From Lophius americanus (Eukaryota > Chordata > Actinopteri > Lophiiformes > Lophiidae): a stretch of DNA of 64,000 nt. Of this stretch, positions 37,301-42,084 are shown one piece after another. Made by a program: the position numbers and the translations under genes. Each line of letters begins with the position of its first letter. Within the stretch, counting starts at the first letter, position 1. Under the pieces are notes generated by a model. That model did no database searches. It saw nothing but the letters and a program-made list of their open reading frames with translations, and was not told the origin of the DNA. The stretch is from the NCBI GenBank assembly GCA_037951165.1, contig JBBDHG010000057.1, forward strand, positions 13,170,001 to 13,234,000, written 5' to 3'.

Positions 37301-39300
37301 AGATCATGACCATTTTTTTATGCCGATCAAGCGGCACGCAATTAGATACACTCATATCTTTTGAGTTAAAACTATCATAGTTTTAACTACAACTATATAC
37401 AACTATAACTATAAATACAACTATCATGTTGTTGATGAGGTCATATGCCTCATCAACAACAAAAAAATGCCTTACCTGTGAGAAAACTCAAACCCTTTAT
37501 TGTCCTCAAGAAAAAACGGTTTGGAAATATTTGCCATTTATTAATATAATATCATAGGCATTCTAAATTTTACCGTTAAAGCACAAATCGTTTCATAAAA
37601 GATGTTTTTGAACTATGTAATAAAAAGAAAACTTTTTTAATTTTATTATTTCATGATGATGATATTGTGTCGTGGAAAAGATTTCCTTTAATCAAATTAG
37701 TTCAACCTTTTGTTGCAGCATGTTTTTAGTAAGTTAAGAGACTTTTTTTTGGTTGTATTAAGTTTTGGTATTAAGTTACCAAATTCTGTTTAGTAAGTCC
37801 TCACATGCTTTATTATGCAAGAACAAAAAATCCTACTTATTTAATCGGACCTTCTGAATAGCCATGGAAGAATGCTTCCTCCTTGGTGTCCCCTTTGACC
37901 TGTGGTGTGCCCAAGGGCTCTGTCCCTGTCCCCTTACTCTTTAGCTGTTGGAGTTGCACGTCTCCTAAGATCATGCAGGTTATGAAGCCAGATGTGGAAA
38001 TTCTTGGCTGTTGCATTTAAATAAGGTCTGCAGTAGTGATGCTGTTTGGTTTGCTGCCAAACACGCAGTAGTTGCATTGTGGTGTGGTGGGCACTCCAGA
38101 TGGCAGAATGACCAAGGCACTCAGAGTTGAGACATTTCTGGCATTGTTTTCTTTTATAAAATGATATTTTGGAAACTAGCTGAACCAGGCCTGATGTTAA
38201 ATCAGCGCATAACATGGCAGACTTATCTGGGGGATGTATAAACTTGGCAAAGGAGCAGTACTGATTTACTTGTATTTCAGAAAATTTGTGCTTGTTTTAA
38301 ATCTTTGACTTCGGTTTTGAAAGATGGGAGCGAGAAAAAGTGTTCTTTTTTTTTTTTGTTCCTTTTTTTTTTGCATATCAAAGTTATCACAGTTATCAAA
38401 TGTGAACATTGAATATGACACCTCAACAACTTGGTTAGATAATTTCAGCGCCTATATATTCCAAAACTGTGACTAAATTCTCTGCGTTCCTGCTCAACGG
38501 GGAACAGGAAAAACTAAAGATATATATTTGTTAGTTGGGGGAGTCCAGAACCAATTTTTTCATAAATTAAAAAGTGTAGATTTCCCCAGATGCATTTTGA
38601 AGAGGTATTAAATTACCAGAGGATTGATTAACAGCAAGGAAAATTTGTCTTAATACATTGTAAACTTTACTTAATGCTTAAGACAACAACATGTAAAATG
38701 TAAACTGTCGGACCCTCCACAGGTCAAAAGAATGGAGTTGGAAAGGCTCCTGCAGCACCAAATGACAAAGAAGATGGTTGCTACGTCCAGGTGTCTAAAA
38801 AAGCTTCCTCTGCTGTGGAGCTCCAAACTCTCTCAGCCTCATCTAGCGCCGCCCAGGCCAAAACTAAACGTGCCCGAAGCAAAACTTCAGACCCCAAGCT
38901 GCAGGCCAAGAAGAGAGTCATCCGCATGCTGTTGGTGATAGTGGCGCTCTTCTTCATCTGCTGGATGCCCTTGTACTCAGCCAATACTTGGAAAGCTTTT
39001 GACCTGAAATCAGCCTCTAAAGCCCTCTCAGGAGCACCCATCTCCTTCATCCACCTGCTGTCTTATACCTCGGCATGTGTCAACCCCATCATTTACTGCT
39101 TTATGAACCTGCGCTTTCGCAAGGCCCTGCTGTCCACCTTCGCCTGCTGCTTCCGCAACAAGTTCTGCCGCAAGTACTGCCAGAGCGGAAAGAAGGATAC
39201 AGGAGAGGACGGCACCACTGCCACATCCATGGCCACCTCCATGGCCACCTCTGGGTCGAAGTATAGCTACACGACTGTCAGCACCACCGGCACCTGCTGA
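1191..39300 (+). CDS. cckbr: Gastrin/cholecystokinin type B receptor (five-exon gene span)
   Basis: The product is a class A GPCR of the plasma membrane that binds CCK and gastrin peptides, normally through Gq/PLC and calcium. The coding parts are 1191-1332, 17075-17323, 26806-27067, 35073-35200 and 38723-39300 (1359 nt, 452 codons plus TGA); every intron is GT-AG. Human type B is 447 residues. Visible marks: Asn68 (TM1), Asp96 (TM2), Cys123-Cys205 disulfide pair, Glu147-Arg-Tyr, Cys340-Trp-Met-Pro, Asn381-Pro-Ile-Ile-Tyr. Type B rather than type A is argued by SRELY at 242-246, GCYVQ at 279-283, His371, and SYTTVST near the C-terminus. Oddities: a Met-Cys-Arg in loop 2 as in type A, Lys351 where human receptors have Arg, and about 38 kb of gene length from repeat-laden introns. 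Teleosts may carry two type B copies; which one this is cannot be told here. Confidence 0.95.
1781..1945 (+). repeat. Diverged duplicate A (partner at 3340-3525)
   Basis: This stretch aligns by eye with 3340-3525: both share a GTGTTA start, an ATGAAAAATAACA block, and AGC(A)AAATGCTATTTATTT-like DNA near the end. The two lie about 1.56 kb apart in the same orientation, and similarity continues weakly on both sides. It is either an old local duplication or two copies of an unlisted interspersed repeat. Confidence 0.5.
3340..3525 (+). repeat. Diverged duplicate B (partner at 1781-1945)
   Basis: Second member of the pair starting at 1781, with the same block order and orientation. The copies differ at many positions and by small gaps, so the duplication is not recent. 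No coding potential is seen in either. Confidence 0.5.
4675..4765 (-). mobile_element. SINE/LINE 3' tail fragment
   Basis: Read on the minus strand this gives GAACAGGATAAGCGGTTACG followed by TGAA-type repeats. It is the 3' end of the same SINE seen whole at 41015-41414. Only the tail is present, so it is a 5'-truncated or decayed copy. Confidence 0.65.
4940..5510. mobile_element. Possible hAT-like non-autonomous element with internal duplication
   Basis: It opens with a self-complementary TGCACCGATCGATCGGCCGG-like end of the kind seen in fish hAT elements. Inside, about 5136-5285 is repeated at about 5330-5490: both have a TTCGG(T/C) block, TATCACACACTTCAAAT-type DNA, GAGGAACAT, then GCTAGCAGAG and GAGCCAGCCA. 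No transposase is present. The family name is tentative; the right end is not defined. Confidence 0.4.
5511..7680. other. Intron 1 segment with nothing recognised
   Basis: Moderately AT-rich DNA with short frames only. No repeat family, RNA gene or conserved coding block is recognised. The frames present have no splice context or codon bias that would support an exon. Confidence 0.5.
7690..8040 (+). repeat. Interspersed repeat, copy 1 (partner at 51400-51960)
   Basis: It shares ordered blocks with 51420-51640: AATAATTGCGGAGGAC, CACAG(A/C)GGTCAG, TTTTAGT(C/A)CTGAGA and ATTATGGC(G/A)G, then GTGGATATAAT(G/C)AAAT. Both copies are on the plus strand 44 kb apart. The family is not known to me by name; it may be a non-autonomous DNA element. 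Confidence 0.55.
8817..9462 (+). repeat. 16-bp minisatellite, about 40 copies
   Basis: Tandem, imperfect copies of a 16-base unit close to TATGACTCTACTATAG. The part CTACTATAG is nearly self-complementary with its neighbour, so the array is rich in small inverted repeats. Copies differ by one to four bases and some are a base or two short. Because 16 is not a multiple of three and stops recur, the array is not coding. Confidence 0.9.
9476..11450. other. Intron 1 segment with nothing recognised
   Basis: No gene or repeat family is supported. A small palindromic AT motif (GTTAATTAAC-type) occurs near 9940-9965. Otherwise the sequence looks single-copy and AT-rich. Confidence 0.5.
11455..11683 (+). 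pseudogene. Decayed Tc1-like transposase fragment
   Basis: The plus strand reads DLGDLDKGRIVMAGRPGQSI, which matches the helix-turn-helix start typical of a fish Tc1-type transposase. About 70 bases expected after this are missing. It then resumes with a piece matching the Gly-His-Gly-Arg-Pro region and ends at a Ser-Asp-Arg-Lys-Val-Ser-Glu-like stretch. An in-frame stop and frame changes make it inactive. No terminal repeats were found around it. Confidence 0.55.
11735..11975 (+). repeat. Teleost interspersed repeat fragment
   Basis: The stretch GGAAGTACAGTACTTGAGTAAATG inside a run about stacked 'AGTAC' words is typical of a very common fish repeat. Only a fragment is present and no ends can be set. 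Class unknown. Confidence 0.45.
12200..12495 (+). mobile_element. Decayed tRNA-type SINE
   Basis: Same order of blocks as the well-kept copy at 41015-41414: a degraded promoter head with GGTTTGAACCC, a TTTGGAGC...TGTTCATGTTC block, CAACAGTCCAAACACAT, AAATTGCCCCTAAA, and GCCCTGGGATGAA. Many substitutions mark it as old. It is in the same orientation as the receptor gene. Confidence 0.6.
12496..13870. other. Intron 1 segment with nothing recognised
   Basis: No supported gene, RNA or named repeat. AT-rich, with an ATT-type simple stretch near 13555-13590. Confidence 0.5.
13880..14840. mobile_element. Composite of non-autonomous DNA repeat pieces
   Basis: The part 14240-14420 resembles 27535-27720 block by block: GTGATGCA(T/C)C, ACAAAACAGATATAA, GCACAAACATTTCATGATATTT and GGGTCATG...ATGTG. 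That shows an interspersed repeat. It adjoins the 35-bp foldback at 14485-14615 and a more GC-rich stretch to about 14830. No coding frame for a transposase is seen. Ends are uncertain. Confidence 0.45.
14485..14615. repeat. 35-bp foldback with 61-nt loop
   Basis: The arm 14485-14519 (starting CAGAGGCGCAGAG) is the reverse complement of 14581-14615 with only two mismatches. The loop is 61 nt. The arms are markedly richer in G and C than the surrounding intron. Such a structure fits a foldback/MITE-type element or its core. Confidence 0.85.
15110..15690 (+). repeat. Unnamed dispersed repeat family, copy 1
   Basis: Shares ordered blocks with 19970-20370 and 63735-64000: (C)CC-A-AGACC, GAAGAACT-GGTTGATTT, GGAAAGGTC-ATTGTAT, GGTCCAATTTAGTCCAA and TTTACTCACTNGGGG. 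Inside this copy the 'TTAGTCCAAA.TTGGTGCA' portion occurs twice (near 15268 and 15439), so the element has an internal tandem structure. It ends near a GATGTCGGGGGTAACATCATAGG block that recurs at 20350-20374. Confidence 0.7.
15700..17070. other. Intron 1 end; nothing recognised apart from one hairpin
   Basis: AT-rich, with no gene or repeat family recognised. It contains the C7/G7 hairpin listed separately and, at its end, the T-rich splice acceptor tract of exon 2. Confidence 0.5.
16235..16258. repeat. C7/G7 perfect hairpin
   Basis: AAT followed by seven C, a TGTA loop, then seven G and ATT. The ten-base arms are perfect. It is unusual in an AT-rich intron and may be a transposon end or a foldback centre. 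Confidence 0.85.
17075..17323 (+). CDS. cckbr: cckbr exon 2: TM1-TM2 and start of TM3
   Basis: Encodes codon 48 (split) to residue 130 plus the first base of Gly131. The acceptor is TTTTTTTCTGTCAG and the donor ATGG|GTGAGG, phase 1 on both sides. TM1 spans about residues 52-77 with Gly67-Asn68; intracellular loop 1 is NKRMRTVTN; TM2 carries LLSLAVSD with Asp96; Cys123 in CKAVSYFMG is the TM3 half of the conserved disulfide. These blocks are those of CCK receptors; 'IFGAAMCKAVSY' is closer to type B than to type A. Confidence 0.95.
17324..18660 (+). other. cckbr intron 2, first part; nothing recognised
   Basis: Intron 2 runs 17324-26805 (9.5 kb), GTGAGG to TCCTCCAG, phase 1. In this first part there is a pyrimidine-rich stretch near 18120-18270 but no supported gene or named repeat. 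Confidence 0.7.
18661..18822 (+). repeat. 18-bp repeat, nine units in a 36-bp dimer pattern, open on both strands
   Basis: Nine exact-length 18-base units alternate between a CTAATGTTGTAGCTGCAG type and a CTAATGCCATAGTTGGGA type, giving a 36-base higher-order unit. Since 36 is a multiple of three, no frame is broken. On the plus strand a 101-codon frame (18528-18833) reads 12-residue repeats such as ANVVAAANAIAG; on the minus strand a 129-codon frame (18509-18898) reads Ala/Thr-Leu-rich repeats. No splice sites or start context link it to the receptor. It is most likely a minisatellite; a coding role is not shown. Confidence 0.85.
18935..19830 (-). mobile_element. LINE 3' region, decayed
   Basis: On the minus strand the 3' end resembles the CCCTGGGATTAATAAAATCTA-like terminus of fish LINEs. 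Further in, the DNA matches a known stretch of such elements encoding the end of the reverse transcriptase, including the blocks complementary to AACCTGCAG, CTTAGCCAGCATTGCCC, TTGTTCAGCCTGAT, CTCCAAAGGACCTCAA and ACCACCAGTTCCTTGGTC. Stops and gaps prevent any full frame. The clade (Rex1 or L2 type) is not certain. It lies antisense to the receptor gene. Confidence 0.6.
19940..20375 (+). repeat. Unnamed dispersed repeat family, copy 2
   Basis: Matches copy 1 at 15110-15690 over the blocks ATAGACC, GAAGAACT-GGATTTTT, GGAAAGGT-GGTTGTAT, TTTCTCAACTCTTGGTCCAA and TTTTACTCACTAGGGG, and shares the ending TTGTC(C)GGAACGACAGCATAGG. It has lost one internal unit relative to copy 1. Same orientation as copies 1 and 3. 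Confidence 0.65.
20380..26805 (+). other. cckbr intron 2, remainder
   Basis: No gene is supported. About 21245-21320 (CCTCTGCTAAGAAGGTTATG, then a GTTTGTT-rich stretch) resembles a common fish repeat also seen at 27100-27360. About 22740-22880 is a TATG/GTAT microsatellite. About 23775-23905 (GGAGTCAGGCTAGCTGTTTT and a GTGCTATATAAATAA end) is another fish repeat fragment. The rest, chiefly 24000-26780, shows nothing recognised. The last bases are the pyrimidine-rich acceptor of exon 3. Confidence 0.6.
26806..27067 (+). CDS. cckbr: cckbr exon 3: TM3, loop 2, TM4 and extracellular loop 2
   Basis: Encodes Gly131 (split) to residue 217 and two bases of Trp218; acceptor CTTTCCTCCAG, donor TG|GTGAGT, phase 2. 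TM3 ends in Glu147-Arg148-Tyr149, the CCK-receptor form of the DRY switch, followed by the ICNPLKSR loop. TM4 holds Trp175 and ends at VPYPVF. Extracellular loop 2 has an Asn198-Gly-Thr glycosylation site, then His-Met-Cys-Arg (203-206), with Cys205 the disulfide partner of Cys123. Met204 and Arg206 match the type A residues known to contact sulfated tyrosine, while human type B has Gln and Val there. Confidence 0.95.
27100..27360 (+). repeat. Fish interspersed repeat next to exon 3
   Basis: The run GGTTATGTTTTTACCAG...TTTGTCTCTGTGTTCGCAGG ATTACACAAA is a familiar fish repeat opening. It begins only some 35 bases after the exon 3 donor. Ends are unclear and it carries no frame. Confidence 0.5.
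27535..27780 (+). repeat. Copy of the 14240-14420 repeat
   Basis: Shares with 14240-14420 the blocks GTGATGCA, ACAGATATAA, CACAAACATTTCATGATATTT and a later GG(G/A)TCATG-GT(A/C)TGTG block. Same orientation. It lacks the foldback found beside the first copy. Confidence 0.55.
28436..28692 (+). mobile_element. L2-type LINE 3' end with TGGA tail
   Basis: The run AACTGGGAGGAGATCCTGGG, CACAACTCACTGGAGGGACTA, CGCCTTGGGAACCCC, GATGAGCTGGAGA and GATAAGCAGAAGAAAATGGA, then a (TGGA)n tail, is the typical 3' end of an abundant fish LINE. The clade name L2 is by recall. Only the last 250 bases are present, as expected from 5' truncation. Confidence 0.6.
28725..28970 (+). mobile_element. Decayed SINE copy
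   Basis: Follows the LINE tail directly and repeats the block order of the SINE at 41015-41414: GCATGGTGCCTCACAGCTAG, a CTCAGTGTTGG block, GTGGCTTCCTCCAACAGTCC and CTCTCGCCAAGTTTCAATTG-GGATAGGCT. It is heavily mutated and lacks a clean B box. Confidence 0.5.
28975..29345 (-). pseudogene. LINE reverse transcriptase fragment
   Basis: The minus strand encodes, across two frames, the core of a LINE reverse transcriptase: a Leu-Ser-Ser-Thr-Phe-Asn-Ile-Ile-Val-Pro-Ser block, a Gly-Ile-Asn-Ala-Ser-Leu-Cys-Asn-Trp-Ile-Leu block, then LSTGASQGCV and FKFADDTT with the Ala-Asp-Asp catalytic motif. A frameshift separates the two parts near 29110. It is a dead fragment, antisense to the receptor gene. 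Confidence 0.7.
29350..30160. other. Intron 3 segment with nothing recognised
   Basis: No gene, RNA or named repeat is supported. Composition is ordinary for the introns of this gene. Confidence 0.5.
30167..30201. repeat. Perfect 16-bp hairpin with 3-nt loop
   Basis: AGAAGATGAGGCAGTT (30167-30182) is followed by GGA and then the exact reverse complement (30186-30201). The surrounding bases do not extend the pairing, so it is shorter than a usual microRNA precursor. Confidence 0.9.
30770..31540 (+). repeat. Degenerate ~16-bp minisatellite split by a SINE
   Basis: Loose tandem copies near GGCTAGTTATTACAGA run from about 30770 to 31085 and resume from about 31425 to 31510 after the SINE at 31093-31417. 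Copies vary a lot (TTATTAAAGAGGCTAG, TATTACAGAGGCTAGC, ATCATTACGGAGGCTT). The insert lies inside the array, so the array is older than the SINE. Confidence 0.6.
31093..31417 (+). mobile_element. tRNA-derived SINE with intact A and B boxes
   Basis: A box TGGCTCAGTTGG at 31103-31114 and B box GGTTCAATCCC at 31147-31157 fit the RNA polymerase III promoter pattern. Then come GTCAAAGTGTCCTTGAGCAA, a GTGTGTGAATG region, GTGTGAATGGGTGAATGACG and an end at ACTATAAAGTACAGTCCATT-TACC, as in a common spiny-rayed fish SINE. TTATATT at 31086-31092 recurs at 31418-31424 and may be the target duplication. A second, decayed copy lies at 42085-42330. Confidence 0.8.
31539..31574. repeat. Perfect 36-bp palindrome
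   Basis: The 18 bases from 31539 (TAATAATAGTAAATGACT) are followed at once by their exact reverse complement, with no spacer. The centre is ACTAGT. It could extrude as a cruciform or arise from replication-slippage foldback. Confidence 0.9.
31571..31652 (+). repeat. TATTAACTAGT short tandem array
   Basis: Repeats of TATTAACTA(GT) with small length changes follow the palindrome directly. Its units share the ACTAGT and TATTA words of the palindrome arm, so the two probably arose together. Confidence 0.75.
31660..35072 (+). other. cckbr intron 3, last part; nothing recognised
   Basis: AT-rich DNA with no supported gene. T-runs near 33660-33680 and fragments that resemble diffuse fish repeats near 33000-33100 were noted but not classified. 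Intron 3 as a whole is 27068-35072 (8.0 kb), phase 2, and ends at TGTTTTTCAG. Confidence 0.6.
35073..35200 (+). CDS. cckbr: cckbr exon 4: TM5 and start of loop 3
   Basis: Encodes the last base of Trp218 to residue 260 and the first base of Gly261; acceptor TTTTTCAG, donor ACCG|GTGAGT, phase 1. TM5 covers about 219-241 (LLLFILFFIPGVVMMVAYGL) with the family's Pro230, and Ser-Arg-Glu-Leu-Tyr (242-246) matches type B, where type A has Ser-Leu-Glu-Leu-Tyr. The last part opens intracellular loop 3. Reading on into intron 4 gives 15 more codons and then TGA at 35248-35250. Confidence 0.95.
35201..36350 (+). other. cckbr intron 4, first part; nothing recognised
   Basis: No gene or named repeat is supported. 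A-rich purine stretches lie near 36060-36110. Intron 4 spans 35201-38722 (3.5 kb), phase 1. Confidence 0.6.
36352..36916. mobile_element. Non-autonomous pogo/Tigger-like DNA transposon
   Basis: The left end CAGCGGTACCTCGGTTTACG-AGC follows a TA at 36350-36351; the right end, read in reverse, is GAGTCATTCCTACGTTTACG-AGT and precedes a TA at 36917-36918. The ends agree at the CAG/GAG start and over CCT(C/A)(G/C)GTTTACGAG. A CAG...TACCTCG end with TA duplication is known for pogo/Tigger members of Tc1/mariner. At 565 bp it has no transposase frame. Terminal decay shows it is not recent. Confidence 0.65.
37365..37461. repeat. Two neighbouring perfect inverted repeats
   Basis: The first, 37365-37387, has 11-base arms (GTTAAAACTAT and its complement) around one C. 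The second, 37427-37461, has 14-base arms (TGTTGTTGATGAGG and its complement) around TCATATG. Between them lies an ACAACTAT-type short repeat. No element ends are evident. Confidence 0.85.
37901..37945 (+). pseudogene. Tiny LINE reverse transcriptase remnant
   Basis: The plus strand reads CGVPKGSVPVPLLFS, which is the well-known Gly-Val-Pro-Gln-Gly-Ser-Val-Leu-Gly-Pro block of LINE reverse transcriptases with three changes. The flanks do not extend the match in the same frame. Confidence 0.6.
38723..39300 (+). CDS. cckbr: cckbr exon 5: loop 3, TM6, TM7 and C-terminal tail
   Basis: Encodes Gly261 (split) to Cys452 and TGA; acceptor CCCTCCACAG. Loop 3 carries DGCYVQ (278-283) and a Ser/Ala/Lys-rich stretch before QAKKRVIRML. 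TM6 holds Cys340-Trp-Met-Pro and then YSANTWKAFD with Asn348 and Lys351. TM7 has SGAPISFIHLLSY with His371, a type B mark (Leu in human type A), then Asn381-Pro-Ile-Ile-Tyr. The tail has cysteines at 402, 403, 409 and 413 that could be palmitoylated, a MATSMATS duplication (430-437), and SYTTVST, as in human type B SYTTIST. The stop fits the family length. Confidence 0.97.
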
Positions 39301-40430
39301 GCCTGACGGAGAGCCGGGCTACACAAGTGGCGTTTTTTTAAGCCTTTTTTTTTTCACTCCTCATGCTAATATTCCTTGAATCGTGCACTGCATAATCTCC
39401 TTGCCCTTGTTTGTGAGGCCTTTTTAAAAGGTCTTGATCTAATTTAGTCTGCAAGGTTGCAGAATGTAAGTCGGTGTAAACGCCATTTAAGTTTGGCGAC
39501 ATTTGTCTTCTTCTGTTTAATAGGCAGCATCCGCTTTGTTGCATCCTGCGAAGAGAACATTAAGTGCCTGTGCTCTGTGGCTACATTCATCATGCCGGTC
39601 TGTTCACTGGCTCGGACATACATTTTATTGATAAACTACACTGACAGCATGAATCTTGGGTACTTGTTAATACTTTCATCATGTTTGTTCTTACTGTACC
39701 AAAGGTTAATTTATGGCAAGCACTTACTGTTGAACAAAGAGGACTCATTAACTAAGTAATGAATCAGTATGCATGTCAGCCCCTTTGTCCTCACTCTTTC
39801 ATCTTTATTTATTCAGGGAATGTCTCTATGAGTTATCATCTGAATAACTTACTCTACCTTTTTCGGGACAACAGCTTTTGTGATTTCGGGTGATTCTGAA
39901 GGCTTCATAAATATAATGCCAAATGTTTTAATCTTATGTTGCACCGCTTGGTGAGTTATAGTGATAAGGCATGTTTGTATGATTAATTTGAAATGACTGT
40001 AATCTAACCCTACTTCTTTGGAAGAAAAGGTGCTGATGGTCAATCTATGAACCCCATCTGATGCTCCAGCTAAAAGAGGTATGGAGACATTTTTAAGTCA
40101 AACTCCCACTCTCTTTAAATATCTCAGTGGTATATTTTATGTGTTATCTCTGCCCTTTGCTTCAGTTTCAGTGCCGCCATTAACGTTGAGCATTCCATCA
40201 TTTAAGTACAAAGGCAACGTTTCTCGCTCAGAATACGGAAATGTTTCTCAGGGACCCTCTCTTGCGGTGCCGATCTCATGGCTTTGCCTTTGTAAAACTG
40301 AAGAAAAATTTGTCCACCAGAGCGCCACGTCTGAACCATTCAATTCAAAGAGCTCTATATATAATTATAGTTATATTTCAACTTATATATGTATAAAATA
40401 TATGTAATTAAAATAAAGAGGAACTTTATT
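39301..40430 (+). other. Probable cckbr 3' UTR
   Basis: Follows the TGA with no other gene. No AATAAA occurs before 40412, which suggests a 3' UTR of about 1.1 kb. It includes T-runs and short frames without support as genes. A non-canonical earlier poly(A) site cannot be ruled out. Confidence 0.45.
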
Positions 40431-40480
40431 TAAATAGTGTAATTAATTAAGACTGAAGCACAAAATGTAAAATAAGGAGA
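40410..40480 (+). repeat. 71-bp direct duplication, left copy
   Basis: Nearly the same as 40651-40723: both run AAAATAAAGAGGAACTTTAT, TTAAATAGTGTAATTAATT, GACTGAAGCACAAA and end AAGGAGA. The right edge is exactly where the dispersed repeat at 40478 begins. Confidence 0.85.
40412..40417 (+). terminator. Candidate poly(A) signal AATAAA
   Basis: First canonical AATAAA after the receptor stop, followed by a T-rich and GTGT-containing stretch within 30 bases. A second identical signal occurs in the duplicate at 40653. Use as the real 3' end is inferred. Confidence 0.35.
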
Positions 40481-40603
40481 TCTTGGGCTGGTTGCTTGGT
40501 TGAAGGTTTTATACACACTTGTTATGGAGAAGACCAAAATTATGTTAGAGGCTTTCAGGTCGTTGTTGTTCTCATGTGACTGTCCGAGCTCAGCAACCAA
40601 ACA

Positions 40604-40606
<3 letters not shown>
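40478..40606 (+). repeat. Dispersed ~130-bp element, copy 1
   Basis: Shared with 42486-42629: AGATCTTGGGCTGGTTGCTT and GGTTGAAGGTTTT at the start, a GAAGACC(A/G)AAATTATGTTAG-AGGCTTTCAGGTC core, and CAGCAACCAAACAGTA at the end. TGGTTGCT (40489-40496) and AGCAACCA (40592-40599) form a subterminal inverted repeat. No frame is present; a MITE is possible. Confidence 0.7.

Positions 40607-40646
<40 letters not shown>
40605..40646. repeat. (TA)n microsatellite
   Basis: About 21 uninterrupted TA units directly after copy 1 of the dispersed element and just before the right copy of the 71-bp duplication. Confidence 0.95.
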
Positions 40647-40650
<4 letters not shown>

Positions 40651-40723
40651 AAAATAAAGAGGAACTTTATTTAAATAGTGTAATTAATTCAAAGACTGAA
40701 GCACAAAGCTTATAGTAAGGAGA
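40651..40723 (+). repeat. 71-bp direct duplication, right copy
   Basis: Right member of the pair described at 40410. It differs from the left copy by a few bases and small insertions near GACTGAAGCACAAA. The 170 bases between the copies are the dispersed element and the TA tract. Confidence 0.85.
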
Positions 40724-41014
40724 ATCGTTGAGCACAAGCAAGAAAAACCTAAAATTGATAAAAGGAATAAAGGAAAAAGTATTTGAAATAGCAATGAAGG
40801 AAAAATAATAGTTTGAGTTTTCATTGAAGTGAGAAGAAGTGGCGAGCAGATAAGAAGCAGGTGGCCATTTGCATTTCTTATGAAGACCTGAAACATTTCC
40901 CTATTTTCAATGGTTATTCAGATACTCAGATGCATTTCCATGGAAGCATTTGCATTTATCTGAGAAATGTTTTTTTGTCCTGTTTTTATGAATTCATTTG
41001 ATAACTAAGTAACT

Positions 41015-41414
41015 AGGTGACACGGTGGCGCAATGGTTAGCGCTGCTGCCTCACAGCAAGAAGGTATTGGGTTCCAATCCACATCTGTTGGCCTTTCTGT
41101 GTGGAGTTTGCATATTCTCCCTGTGTTTGTGTGGATTCTCTCCAGGAACTCTGGCTTCCTCACAACAGTCCAAAAACATGTGATATTGGTGACACTGAAA
41201 TTGCCCGTAGGAGTGTAAGTGCCTGTAAGTGTGTGTAGTTGTAAGTAAGTGTGTTTTAGTTGTATTTAAAGTGCGTTATAAATTCAATGTGTTTTTATTA
41301 TGACTCTGATTGTCAGCCCTGCGATGAACTGGCGACTTGTGCAGGGTGTACCCCGCCTTTCGCCCGATGTCAGCTGGGGTAGGCTGAACAGGATAAGTGG
41401 TAGATAATGAATGA
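41015..41414 (+). mobile_element. tRNA-derived SINE with target-site duplication
   Basis: Near-consensus A box TGGCGCAATGG (41026-41036) and B box GGTTCCAATCC (41070-41080) head the element. It continues through GTGTGGAGTTTGCATATTCTC, CCTCACAACAGTCCAAAAAC, AAATTGCCCGTAGGAGTGTA-type DNA, GCGATGAACTGGCGACTTGT, GGGTGTACCCCGCCTTTCGC and a GGATAAGTGG end with a short TGAA tail. The flanks ATAACTAAGTAACT (41001-41014) and ATAACTAAGTCACT (41415-41428) match at 13 of 14 bases, a clear duplication. Such SINEs share their 3' tail with L2-type LINEs. It is the best preserved copy here. Confidence 0.85.
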
Positions 41415-42084
41415 ATAACTAAGTCACTAAATACAACCTTGTGTTGATAAACGAACATAATAATTAAGTTTTTAATGAATAAAAAAAAACGCCTTGTTTT
41501 TCTTTGTGAATGACTTTGCTATCATTAGAAGTCGGAAAACAAGGGCAATGTTTTTAATTCAGGAGAATTCAATACGAGCCCATGTATTTTATTTGCCACT
41601 GTTGATGGTAATTGTTCTGGTCCGGCATTGGGATAGCTCTATTAAAGAACAATATTCAGGTAGAAAACACTAAAAAACAGACTCAGAAGCATTCCAACAA
41701 ACACAAAAGGTAGAAACCCTTGAGTTGGTGAATTACATCGGGAGTGCAGTTGATCAAATATGGTTCATATGAAGAGCACCATGGGGCAGGAAGCGAGCAG
41801 GGAGTGTTGAGAGTTGATAAGGGTTGAAATAAATCTTATGAGCTCGTTGAAGGGGTCACTGTTTATTTCAGGTTACGTTCATACAAGCAAACTGAAGCTA
41901 TTCCAATTAAATTTTTTGATATGACACACAAATATAATTTTTTCAGATAGGATTTGAATCAGGATTCAAATCCAGCAGTAGACCTTGCTCAATCGACAGG
42001 CTCCAACCCTTCTGAGACCAGGATAACCCGTAATAGAAAACACATAGATCTTGGAAGAACTTGTGTTTTACTGTCAGCTTTGTG

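Noticed and set aside
38781..39050. 89-codon minus-strand frame opposite exon 5
   Set aside because: Shadow of the receptor exon; no independent support.
41026..41085. Possible real tRNA gene
   Set aside because: Same reasoning: the promoter boxes head a complete SINE with target duplication.
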